A stretch of 64,000 nt of DNA from Thermoanaerobacter sp. GTDB lineage: Bacteria > Bacillota > Thermoanaerobacteria > Thermoanaerobacterales > Thermoanaerobacteraceae. Below the pieces are notes generated by a model. That model searched no databases. It saw nothing but the letters and a program-made list of their open reading frames with translations, and was not told the origin of the DNA. This document shows positions 35,099-43,205 of the stretch, piece by piece. The position numbers and the translations under genes are program-made. Where the stretch lies: contig JADBKJ010000011.1 in assembly GCA_014896455.1 (NCBI GenBank), positions 1-64,000 on the forward strand. The letters run 5' to 3'. Position 1 is the first letter of the stretch, and each line of letters begins with the position of its first letter.

Positions 35099-37023
35099 CG
35101 CCGCCCACCTCCCGGAACGCTGAGCCCCAGAGCAGCCCTGCGCTCGTCAATGGCCGCCAGGAGCTTTTCGGCCGCGGACTCGGGGTCTAGGTCCACGATA
35201 AAGTAACCACCGGTCAACTCCTTGACTTTGTCTGTCAGCACTTTGGTAACCAGAGGGCCCCCCAGGACCGGCAGCATGACTCCCACGTGGGTTGGTAAGC
35301 CCAGAGCCACGGCATAGGTCCCGATGGAGACGGCTTTCTCCGCCACTGCCTCAGCAGCCGAAGCCACCACCGGCAGCTGATCCGTATCTACGCCCAGCCG
35401 GTCGGCCACTGCCACAGCCAGGGCCACCGCCCTCGAATTGTCCACGCAGGAGCCCACATGCAGCACCGGTGGCAGCGGCCCACCCAACCCGTTGGCCTCA
35501 CCTATAGCGGTCAGGACCGCCTTCAAACCTTCTCCGCAGAGCTCGCCCACGTTGGCCGGATCCATGAACCCATGGCGCATGAGCGCACCTGCTCCGCAGC
35601 CGGTAGCCAGGACCAGCACGTTCTCCTTAAGTAGCCTGCGAGCTATGGCGGTAAAATTCTGGTCCTGCGGAACCTTGACGTTGTTGCACCCGGCGAAGAG
35701 GCAGACTCCTCGTATATTGCCGGCGGCGATCTGGTCGATCAGGGGTTTCAAAGGATCCTCGGCATTTAGCTTAGAGAGGGCTTTCACGATGGCTTCCACG
35801 GAAAAGCCTGCAACCACTTTGGTCTTATATGGCGGTATGTCCACCGGCTTACCCCGGCGCCGGGTGAAAGTCTCGATGGCCAGGCGGAGGATCTCCCGGG
35901 CTTTCTCCCCGGCTTTCTCCTCTGAAAACTCGATATGGATGGCACCGGGGATTTTGGCGATCTCCATGGTAGTGATGAGCTTAGTGCCCATACATTCGGC
36001 CACCGTGGCCAGGGAGGGCATGATGCACTGGTAATCCACCACCATGGCATCCAGCGCACCGGTTACCAGGGCCATCTCCTGGCTCACCGAGTGAGTGCAA
36101 GCCGGAATGCCGTGCCGCATCAGTACCTCATTGCCTGTACAGCAGATGCCCACCACATTGATGCCAGAAGCGCCGGCCGCCTTGGCCTCGGCCTCCATCT
36201 CCTTGGCCACCGCAACGATCACTTCAGAAAGGACGGGGTTATGGCCGTGAACCGCCACGTTTACGGCATCGGCCTTCAACACCCCCATATTTGCCTCCGT
36301 CACCACCGGCTGGGGAGTGCCGAAGAGGATGTCAGCCATGTCTGTGCCCATATAGCAACCGGCCAGGTCTGCCACTCCACATCGCAACCCGCCCAGAAGC
36401 AGGTTAACGGGGTCCGCATCCACGCCGTAATGGGTACGGTGCATGATATCGGATACTTCGTAGTCTATACCCTTGGGGAGCAAACCTTTTTCCTCAAATA
36501 GTCTAGCCCGCTTCTTAGTCACAGTGGTGGCTGCCCACATTACCGGTGTGTCTTTCTCGTGGAAATCAGCCAGGGCCGCTTCCGCCACATCTAAAGCAAT
36601 CTCGGCGATATTTCTCCCCTCGGTGGGGATGCCGAGTCGCGCAGCCACAGAGCGCAGCTTGGCTTTGTCTTTAATGGTGTAGTCCCGCGCCTTGCCCTTG
36701 GCCGCCAGCTTCAGGGTATGGGCCAGGTGTCTGGCATGGCCAGAATGGGACGCCGCCCCCGCTGCAATAGCGCGATCAAGGCCCCGGGCTACAATGACGT
36801 CCGCAGTAGCCCCGCATATGCCGAGCTTGGGTTCGCCTCCGAAGGGATCAATGCGGCAGGGGCCTTGCAGGCAGTGCCGGCAGCACAACCCGGTTTCACC
36901 AAAGCCGCACTGTGGGAGCATGGCCTGGTAGCGGTCCCAGACCGTCTCCACCTTCGCGCTCCTGGCCTTTTCTACCATCTCGCAAACCGCCGGATCCAAA
37001 GATACCTTACACTGTTTAGTCAT
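35095..37023 (-). CDS. cooS: Anaerobic Ni-Fe carbon monoxide dehydrogenase catalytic subunit
   Basis: CO + H2O to CO2, electrons and protons. About 642 residues. CGFGETGLC is the D-cluster CX7C pair and CCRHCLQGPCRIDPFG the start of the B-cluster. C-cluster ligands are in VHGHNPV (His), GICCTGNEV, FAGCNNVK, LATGCGAGA and HVGSCVDNSRAV. All key ligands seen are intact. The ATG at 37023 (MTKQCKVSL) lies 9 bp after AAAGGAGG and is favoured over the track start. The gene is strongly GC-rich compared with the window. No acsB or acetyl-CoA synthase gene is nearby, so it serves hydrogenogenic CO oxidation rather than carbon fixation here. Confidence 0.95.
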   Translation of the reverse strand: MTKQCKVSLDPAVCEMVEKARSAKVETVWDRYQAMLPQCGFGETGLCCRHCLQGPCRIDPFGGEPKLGICGATADVIVARGLDRAIAAGAASHSGHARHLAHTLKLAAKGKARDYTIKDKAKLRSVAARLGIPTEGRNIAEIALDVAEAALADFHEKDTPVMWAATTVTKKRARLFEEKGLLPKGIDYEVSDIMHRTHYGVDADPVNLLLGGLRCGVADLAGCYMGTDMADILFGTPQPVVTEANMGVLKADAVNVAVHGHNPVLSEVIVAVAKEMEAEAKAAGASGINVVGICCTGNEVLMRHGIPACTHSVSQEMALVTGALDAMVVDYQCIMPSLATVAECMGTKLITTMEIAKIPGAIHIEFSEEKAGEKAREILRLAIETFTRRRGKPVDIPPYKTKVVAGFSVEAIVKALSKLNAEDPLKPLIDQIAAGNIRGVCLFAGCNNVKVPQDQNFTAIARRLLKENVLVLATGCGAGALMRHGFMDPANVGELCGEGLKAVLTAIGEANGLGGPLPPVLHVGSCVDNSRAVALAVAVADRLGVDTDQLPVVASAAEAVAEKAVSIGTYAVALGLPTHVGVMLPVLGGPLVTKVLTDKVKELTGGYFIVDLDPESAAEKLLAAIDERRAALGLSVPGGGRR

Positions 37024-37091
37024 AAACATCAACCTCCTTTAATAATAGGCGGCAACGCCGCAAGCTTTTAAGTATTAGTGCTTGTTTTAAG

Positions 37092-37232
37092 TTAAAAATT
37101 GCTTATGGCATAAAGCCCTACCTGTAGCATCCATTTTCTCGCTCTAGGCCCATTCAGCTTTACCCACCCCCAAACCGGAGGGTTTCTGCAGCAGCTATTC
37201 CTACTGCACTCGTGGCCGTCATTAAATATCAT
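37092..37232 (-). CDS. Possible 46-residue cysteine-containing small protein
   Basis: Between cooC and cooS an ATG at 37232 opens 46 codons (MIFNDGHECSRNSCC...). GAGG lies 9 bp upstream, and an AAGGAGG is slightly further away. Three cysteines cluster in CSRNSCC, and the second half is basic. It is too short for the ORF track. I do not recognise it; it may be a small accessory protein or chance reading of a decayed region. Confidence 0.3.
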   Translation of the reverse strand: MIFNDGHECSRNSCCRNPPVWGWVKLNGPRARKWMLQVGLYAISNF

Positions 37233-37334
37233 TTAGTTAAACCTCACCTCCTTGGTTTTTGCTCCCTTAATCAAGGCCACGGCTATCTCTGCGGAGAACT
37301 CCGGTTCTCCGGCATACGCTCGGGCAACATCTAG
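37233..37334 (-). other. Open in-frame stretch after cooC with a hairpin
   Basis: After the cooC TAA the same frame stays open for 33 codons (LDVARAYAGEPEFSAEIAVALIKGAK...), ending exactly where the small ORF starts (TAAATG). Codon use and GC content look coding-like, so this may be a gene remnant. Within it is an 8-bp hairpin, CGGAGAAC-TCCG-GTTCTCCG (37292-37311), with no U-run after it. Function unknown. Confidence 0.35.
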
Positions 37335-38081
37335 TTAGCTTAACAACCTAGTAGCCAGTTCGGTAATACCTGCTGCCGTAAAAGACTGCTCGCTGTTAAA
37401 ACCGGCAGCCTGGTCTAAAATTTCCGTTTGGAAGGGAATCAGGCCAATAACATCACCTGGGGGCAGGTGGCTAAGAATAAACTCTTCATCCTTGGGTTGA
37501 CGAAGTTTATTGCCCACAAATTTTATCTTGGAAATACCAAGTTCTGCGGCCAGTTTTTGAACGACTCGAGCAGTTTGGATACTCACCAGGGTGGGTTCTG
37601 TGACAATTAGCATAAGATCTACCCCTCGGGCAGTCCCTCTTGTAAGATGCTCAATTCCAGCACTCATATCCATAACTACAATTTCTTTGCGTTTTAAAAT
37701 AATAGAATTTACAAGAGCATTAAGTACCGTGTTTTCCCGGCAATAACACTCAGAACCCCCCGGTTTGACGGCTCCCATTTTTAAAAAAAGAATATTGCCA
37801 TTTCGAATAGTGTAATCTTCCAAAATACTGTCTACATCCGGATTTAAAGAAAAAAAAGCACCATTTCCCCCTGTCCTTTCAGCAATCAATTCCCGCATAG
37901 CTACAATGGGTTTAAGACTGCCAATCCTTTCCTCAGGAAGCCCTAGTACCATCCCCAAACTGGTATCAGGGTCTGCATCTACAGCATATACTTGGTAACC
38001 CTTTTGTGCAAAATATTTAATTAAACCTGCAGCTATAGTGGTTTTACCTACACCACCTTTCCCAGAAATAGCGATTTTCAT
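37335..38081 (-). CDS. cooC: CODH nickel-insertion ATPase CooC
   Basis: A 248-residue MinD/ParA-like ATPase that helps load nickel into the C-cluster of CooS. The deviant Walker A is SGKGGVGKTTIAAGL at residues 6-20, and DADPDTSLGMVLGLP follows, as in CooC. A CxC-type metal site appears as GGSECYCRENTVLN; CooC proteins bind nickel or zinc through such cysteines. It is the first gene after the sigma-54 promoter. The 300-bp gap to cooS is unusual for this compact operon. Confidence 0.92.
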   Translation of the reverse strand: MKIAISGKGGVGKTTIAAGLIKYFAQKGYQVYAVDADPDTSLGMVLGLPEERIGSLKPIVAMRELIAERTGGNGAFFSLNPDVDSILEDYTIRNGNILFLKMGAVKPGGSECYCRENTVLNALVNSIILKRKEIVVMDMSAGIEHLTRGTARGVDLMLIVTEPTLVSIQTARVVQKLAAELGISKIKFVGNKLRQPKDEEFILSHLPPGDVIGLIPFQTEILDQAAGFNSEQSFTAAGITELATRLLS

Positions 38082-38133
38082 TCAAATACCTCCAATCCTT
38101 ATATGGTGCACCTGAAATCCATTTCTATATGTT

Positions 38134-38150
38134 TAGCAAAAATCGTGCCA
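38134..38150 (-). promoter_or_regulatory. Sigma-54 (-24/-12) promoter of the CODH-hydrogenase operon
   Basis: On the minus strand TGGCACG (38150-38144), 4 bases, then TTGCTA (38139-38134) match the consensus TGGCACG-N4-TTGCW almost perfectly. It lies about 50 bp before cooC and just downstream of a sigma-54 activator gene. Transcription would start about 12 bp further, near 38122. Confidence 0.9.
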
Positions 38151-38181
38151 AAAAAAAAGACCGTTAAAATCAACCGGTCTT
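38150..38181 (-). terminator. Intrinsic terminator of the sigma-54 activator gene
   Basis: On the minus strand AAGACCGGTTGATTTTAACGGTCTT forms a stem with one bulge, followed by a run of T that merges into the -24 element. It separates the activator transcript from the cooC operon. Confidence 0.8.
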
Positions 38182-38190
38182 GTTGTCTAT

Positions 38191-38216
38191 CATGTCAAGT
38201 TAAATTTACACGTCAA
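38191..38216 (-). promoter_or_regulatory. Candidate activator binding repeats upstream of the sigma-54 promoter
   Basis: Two direct copies of TTGAC(G/A)TG (38216-38209 and 38198-38191) are spaced 18 bp apart around a near-palindrome GTGTAAATTTAAC. They lie 41-66 bp above the -24 box, closer than usual for enhancer-type sites, but inside the only free space between activator gene and promoter. Inferred. Confidence 0.4.
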
Positions 38217-38228
38217 AAAAAATTAACA

Positions 38229-40061
38229 CTATTTTTTAAGCAATCCATAGCGAACCATTTTAGCATAAAGAGCTTGCCGAGAGATACCTAATGCTTTAGC
38301 AGCACGTGTTTTTTTGCCACCAAAAGCTTCTAAAGTTCGAATAATAGCTTCTTTTTCTGCTTCCATTTGGACTTCACAAAGTGGCGAAATTTTCTTTATA
38401 CTTTTATTTTGTCCAAAATAGTCTATCATTAAATGTTGAGGCTGAATTTCTTGGCCCTCAGCCAATATAGCAGCCCTCTCTAAAACATTTTCCAATTCCC
38501 TCACATTGCCGGGCCAAGAATAGCTTAAGAGATATTCCATAGCTGCAGGAGAAATCCGCAACTTTTCCCCACATTCCTCGTTTATTCTCTTTAAAATATC
38601 TTCCACCAAGAGCGGTATGTCTTCTGGCCTTTCTCGTAAAGGAGGAAGTAACAACTTAACTACGTTTAAGCGATAAAAAAGGTCTTCCCTAAAAAATCCT
38701 TCTTGCACCATTTTTTTCAAATTTCTACTAGTTGCTGCTATCACCCGCACATCTATTTTTCTTACCTTAGTACTCCCCAATCTTTCTACCACTTTTTCTT
38801 GCAAGACAGTTAAAAGTTTTGCCTGCATGTTAAGAGGCATCTCTCCAATTTCATCTAAAAAAATAGTCCCTCCATCTCCCAATTCAAATTTACCAGGCTT
38901 TCCGCCCCTCTTAGCTCCAGTAAAAGCACCTTCTTCATAACCAAAAAGTTCAGATTCAAGAAGTTCATAAGGAATAGCAGCACAATTCACTCTTATAAAA
39001 GGACCATGGCGGCGAAAACTTTCCTGATGAATAGCCTGTGCTAACACTCCTTTTCCTGTACCACTCTCACCTACAATTAAGATGGTAGCATTAGTTTTAG
39101 CTGCTTTTTGGGCTAAAATTAAAACGTTTTTAAAACACCGATTTAAAGTGCGAATATGATTAAATTGAAAAGGTTTAGAGCAATCGTCTTCTCCAACTTT
39201 GTAGTTATATTCAATTCCTATTTCTGACTGTGTAATGGATTCTAAAAGATGATGTACCAGTTCTCTTTCAGCAGGCAAAAGCTGAAACAGCATGTATTCA
39301 TTTTTAACACGGGCACTAAAAGGCATGCCTATCACAATAATAGTCTCACCTTTTTCGCTTTGCAAAGTCCATACTTGAGGTTTACTCGCAGTAAGTATTT
39401 CAGAATAATTAGTTAAAGGTATTATCTCTTCTAACAATCGACCTTGCACCCTTTGTCCACCAATGCCTAGCATATGAACACTAGTTTTATTTATTTCTAC
39501 TACTTTCCCCTGGCTATCAACAATTATAAGGCCAAAAGGCATCATATGGAAGAGGGTTTCCACGTTGCTTAAAGATAGTTCTTTCACGTCGTTAATATAT
39601 CCTAAGAGGGCCTTTTGATAGTTTTTATTTGCTTGAACAGATTGAACAGCAAGCGCTAAAAGTAATTTATTGCTTTCTTCTGAAAAAATGAAATTAAAAC
39701 TCTTATTGGTAGAAGTAGGATAGATGGTAGCTTCCATCTCACAATACTTTTCTCCTGTCCCCCAACACTTAGTCTCTTTTACTTCCACTTTCTTTTTAAA
39801 AAGTTTGTTAAGAACCCCCGCTAACAAACCTGTTTCTAAATAGCATTGAGGCTCACCTATAGTAGGCAAATGCGAACATGTTAAACACTCATACCATTTG
39901 ACTATTATCTTGTCATTTTTTGCACTTTGCAGCTTAAAGTCTCCCATTCCAAGTTCGCCTATTTTAGCAGGCACTTCTTCTAGGTCATTTACAAGAAGTT
40001 GACTGCCAATAGAGTAACCTGCCTGATAATAAATTTCGTACTTCGAGGTATTGATTAACAT
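38229..40061 (-). CDS. Sigma-54-dependent activator with V4R sensor, PAS, AAA+ and Fis-type HTH
   Basis: A 610-residue enhancer-binding protein. Residues 1-115 are a V4R (4-vinyl-reductase-like) sensor with conserved cysteines (CLTCSHLPTIGEPQCYLE...KCWGTGEKYC), which in relatives bind zinc and small ligands. A PAS domain follows (LFHMMPFGLIIVDSQGKVVEINKTSV). The AAA+ domain has GESGTGKGVLAQAIH, the sigma-54 contact loop YEEGAFTGAKRGG and GGTIFLDEIGEM. The end is a Fis-type helix-turn-helix (TRAAKALGISRQALYAKMVRYGL). A sigma-54 promoter lies just downstream in front of cooC, so this is very probably the operon's activator. The ligand is unknown; CO or a related signal is a guess. Confidence 0.9.
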   Translation of the reverse strand: MLINTSKYEIYYQAGYSIGSQLLVNDLEEVPAKIGELGMGDFKLQSAKNDKIIVKWYECLTCSHLPTIGEPQCYLETGLLAGVLNKLFKKKVEVKETKCWGTGEKYCEMEATIYPTSTNKSFNFIFSEESNKLLLALAVQSVQANKNYQKALLGYINDVKELSLSNVETLFHMMPFGLIIVDSQGKVVEINKTSVHMLGIGGQRVQGRLLEEIIPLTNYSEILTASKPQVWTLQSEKGETIIVIGMPFSARVKNEYMLFQLLPAERELVHHLLESITQSEIGIEYNYKVGEDDCSKPFQFNHIRTLNRCFKNVLILAQKAAKTNATILIVGESGTGKGVLAQAIHQESFRRHGPFIRVNCAAIPYELLESELFGYEEGAFTGAKRGGKPGKFELGDGGTIFLDEIGEMPLNMQAKLLTVLQEKVVERLGSTKVRKIDVRVIAATSRNLKKMVQEGFFREDLFYRLNVVKLLLPPLRERPEDIPLLVEDILKRINEECGEKLRISPAAMEYLLSYSWPGNVRELENVLERAAILAEGQEIQPQHLMIDYFGQNKSIKKISPLCEVQMEAEKEAIIRTLEAFGGKKTRAAKALGISRQALYAKMVRYGLLKK

Positions 40062-40521
40062 ACCTCTCCCCCCTTTAAGTGTACTTAATTGTTAATCATT
40101 CAAAAACTTCACACATATGCTAAATAAGTGTCATAATTAATTCATCTTTATGTTATGCCTCAAATACCTGTAAACTTCAATATCCCTTTTCATGTCCGTT
40201 CCCTTCAAAACAAAATATTTTAATTTTAGCTTACCATGTTTTTAAAATTCTTTCAAGAAATCAAAATGCTCTGTTAAAATTCCAATAAACCTTCCTATGC
40301 TACCGTAAATCACCCTGTGCAACATTATAGGTTATTCTGCCCTTCAGCTTGTTCTTCTCATCGCCCTTCTAATAAGCACCAGCTACTGAAAGCAATTTAA
40401 TAGCCTTTACCATGCCTGTAGAGGGGGAGGTGAGGTCTCCTACACATCACAAGGGGTTGTCTTTTGTTTTTTCACTTAAAAAATCCTAGAATAATTTTAC
40501 ACTATGAAGAGATATACACTT
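40062..40521. other. 460-bp intergenic region, no gene; possible leader ORF and folded segment
   Basis: No sizeable gene is present. On the minus strand an 18-codon ORF (MKRDIEVYRYLRHNIKMN) starts at 40189 after AAGGGA. It could be a leader before the activator gene. The segment 40310-40440 is richer in GC than its surroundings and can form nested stems, such as CTTTCAG with CTGAAGG and CCTAT with ATAGG. It might be an insertion-element end or an RNA; no family was recognised. Confidence 0.35.
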
Positions 40522-43008
40522 TTAATGTATCTCTTGAAGCGTCTTTTGGGATTCTTCTATTATCTGTTTGGTCATTTCAGTCATAGGCTTTGGCTCTAAT
40601 GATTTGGAATTTGCTTTGTCAAACATTTTTTGTACATCTACCGCTTTTTGCAAAAATTCTTTTGCCTTTTCTTTATCTCCATTGTTTAAATAATACATGC
40701 CAACTTTGTTATAAGCATCAGCTAATTGCTGATAATTTTCTGGCCTCAATGGTTGTACTTCCACTGCTTTTAATACATATTTAAGGCCAAGGTCAATTTG
40801 TCCATGAGCAAGATAGAAAGCTCCCAGTTGGGCATTAAGTTGAGAATTAAAAGGCTCTAATTGCACGGCTTTTTCTTCCTCAAGCATCGCTTTTTGAAGC
40901 TTTTCAGCATCCTTTAACTGGTCACCAAGGGCAGTGAGAATTTGCCCGTATGTCATTCTGAATTTTGCGTTCCACGGGTCATAGGATACTGCTTTTTCAT
41001 AATTTTGTTCCGCCAAAATAAGATTTTGTTGTCTTAAAAGATTATCTCCTTTTACGGCATAACTTAACGCTACTGACATAGAAGTAGACATAAACATTAC
41101 AACAAAGGCTACAACTATTGCTAAATAGTTTAAGTAAATTTTTTTATTTTTTACTTTAACTTTTAGTATGTCCAAAGAATTTATTACACCAATTAACGCC
41201 CAAAGTGCAATAGATACTGCAGAAAGCGAAAGGTCAAAATCCATTGCAGCATGAGCGTAAAGACTTACTATTGCTGTTATAACAGCAGAAATTAATATTC
41301 TGTCTTTTCCCTCCAAATATCCCTTATACACTCTGTACATACTCCTAAATAGTGACAAAAGCAAAAACATTATAGCGATAGCTCCAATAATACCCGCATC
41401 TAAAAGCACTTGCATGAAATAGTTATGGGTTTGTGTAGTCCAATACAGATAAGATTGGTATTTAAAATATAGTGATGCCCATGCGCCGCCACCTGCTCCA
41501 AATATAGGGTAATCTTTGAAAATTTTAAATCCATCTTTATAAAATTGCATCCTCTGCGAACTACTGCGGCTGGTAAAGTCTATATCTTGTACACGTGATG
41601 CAATATCCTCTGGCAAGTACTTGTATTTTAACATTATGTTTTGTACTTCATAAGGAGCATTTTTAGGATATATTTGCGCCTTTGTAAAAGTTACTGAGGT
41701 ATTTTGAAAGTTATTCACAAATGTTATGGCAAGCCTTTTTGTGTCTTTTAAAGTAGAAAATTCTATTGTTTTTTCTCCTATGAAATTGTCTTTGTCGTAG
41801 AATTCTGCAATTTTAGTCGGTTGGTCATTTTCATTTCTGCTGTTTATTATTATGCCATAAGCCCAATCCTTATTCGAGGGATTTTTGACTACAACATCGT
41901 ATTTTAATACATAAACTCTATCAGGTTCTGCACTCACAAATCTCGTGACACTTTTTATGCTGTCAGGCTCCTCTACATCATGTTTCAAAGTCAAGGGGAC
42001 TTGTGTCGTAAAAACTATGTATCCTGCTGCCAACATAAAGATTCCAATTGCAGCAGCAATAGCTATTCCAACTTTCACATTTATTTTATTGACAACACTT
42101 ACAATAAAGCTTATTGCGTATGTAACAATTAATGAAGCAAAAACCCCAATCAAATACCATTTGATTAAATTGAGAGCTACACCGCTGGCAACTGCCGAAT
42201 TAAACTTTACTATAGGAAGTGCTGAAGCAATTAAAACCCCTACAAAATACATAAAAGGTTCTATTCTTTTGCCCCTTGGCATCAAAAACATAAGGATAAT
42301 GCCAAGAAAAGGAAGCATAAGCCATGCTCCGCGAGATAAGGTAAATACATAGGCGTAAAACTGTGTATAAGCAGTTACGCCGTATATTGCCTTTAAATAT
42401 TTATTATCAGTATAAGAAATTAAAGCTAAATTGACAAGGAAAAAAGCCATCAAAAATGAAGCTGTTGTATTGGGGTACTGAAAAGTAGAGTTTATCCTGC
42501 CTCCTACCCATGAACCATTGTAGTGGATGAGATTAACTGAAGATCCCAGCCCCACAACCGCTACTACAAAAGAGCTTAAAACTAGCACATTTAACAGCAT
42601 AAAAATTTTTTTGTTATCTTTTACGGTTCTACTAACCATAAAATACATGAACAAATAATCAAAATATCTCAAAACTTCCCCTATGCCCGCCCTTATATTT
42701 ACAGCAAAAAAACTAGAGATTATATACGCCCCTACAAGAGATAAAGCAGCGTAGTCTAAGCTAGTACTTATTATGGGTTCTTTTTGCACAATTTTAAAAA
42801 TAGCCCATATAATAAATACCGCAGAAGTCAATGCAATCGTGGGAAACATTTCTTTTTCAAAGTACATGCCTCTAAAAAAAGGTGGATAAAATACGAGAAC
42901 TAAAAGCAATATATAAAATATTGTGTCTAAGCTTGCAAAACTTCTATATGCCTTTTTTGTTTGTTTTTTTAATGTCTTTCCTTTTTTTACAGCTACTTTT
43001 TGCGCCAT
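40522..43008 (-). CDS. O-antigen ligase/Wzy_C family membrane protein with C-terminal TPR repeats
   Basis: An 828-residue protein. The first 650 residues hold about 12-14 helices and the Wzy_C-like core YFKYQSYLYWTTQTHNYFMQVLLDAGIIGAIAIMFLL, where the TQTHN...D/G pattern is typical of WaaL/PglL-type ligases. The large external loop (residues 330-480) separates helix groups. The C-terminus carries tetratricopeptide repeats (AEQNYEKAVSYDPWNAKFRMTYGQIL and two or three more). Proteins of this kind transfer lipid-linked glycans to a surface acceptor, such as an S-layer protein, and could use the product of the glycan operon 20 kb away. That link is inferred. The ATG at 43008 is preferred. Confidence 0.75.
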   Translation of the reverse strand: MAQKVAVKKGKTLKKQTKKAYRSFASLDTIFYILLLVLVFYPPFFRGMYFEKEMFPTIALTSAVFIIWAIFKIVQKEPIISTSLDYAALSLVGAYIISSFFAVNIRAGIGEVLRYFDYLFMYFMVSRTVKDNKKIFMLLNVLVLSSFVVAVVGLGSSVNLIHYNGSWVGGRINSTFQYPNTTASFLMAFFLVNLALISYTDNKYLKAIYGVTAYTQFYAYVFTLSRGAWLMLPFLGIILMFLMPRGKRIEPFMYFVGVLIASALPIVKFNSAVASGVALNLIKWYLIGVFASLIVTYAISFIVSVVNKINVKVGIAIAAAIGIFMLAAGYIVFTTQVPLTLKHDVEEPDSIKSVTRFVSAEPDRVYVLKYDVVVKNPSNKDWAYGIIINSRNENDQPTKIAEFYDKDNFIGEKTIEFSTLKDTKRLAITFVNNFQNTSVTFTKAQIYPKNAPYEVQNIMLKYKYLPEDIASRVQDIDFTSRSSSQRMQFYKDGFKIFKDYPIFGAGGGAWASLYFKYQSYLYWTTQTHNYFMQVLLDAGIIGAIAIMFLLLSLFRSMYRVYKGYLEGKDRILISAVITAIVSLYAHAAMDFDLSLSAVSIALWALIGVINSLDILKVKVKNKKIYLNYLAIVVAFVVMFMSTSMSVALSYAVKGDNLLRQQNLILAEQNYEKAVSYDPWNAKFRMTYGQILTALGDQLKDAEKLQKAMLEEEKAVQLEPFNSQLNAQLGAFYLAHGQIDLGLKYVLKAVEVQPLRPENYQQLADAYNKVGMYYLNNGDKEKAKEFLQKAVDVQKMFDKANSKSLEPKPMTEMTKQIIEESQKTLQEIH

Positions 43009-43205
43009 TTTCAATCCCCTTTTCTTGTAGCATTTTAATCCATTAAGACCACAGTATATACATATTCGACAAAAATTTCACTTTTCCTTCTTTTTATCAA
43101 ACTATCAATTACAAATTTAAAATCGCAAAAAGGCATAATTTGCCTCAATCACACATTTTAATTGAAAGAATATAATAAAGTGAAAATAGAAAAAGGGGGA
43201 TGGGT

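Noticed and set aside
35438-36501. Long plus-strand ORFs of 188-198 codons over cooS
   Set aside because: They are antisense to a clearly coding, GC-rich cooS with all ligand motifs. Long antisense frames are expected in GC-rich genes.
23933-37023. Formate hydrogenlyase
   Set aside because: The hydrogenase genes are Hyc/Hyf-like, but no formate dehydrogenase is in the operon and cooS/cooC/cooF take that place.
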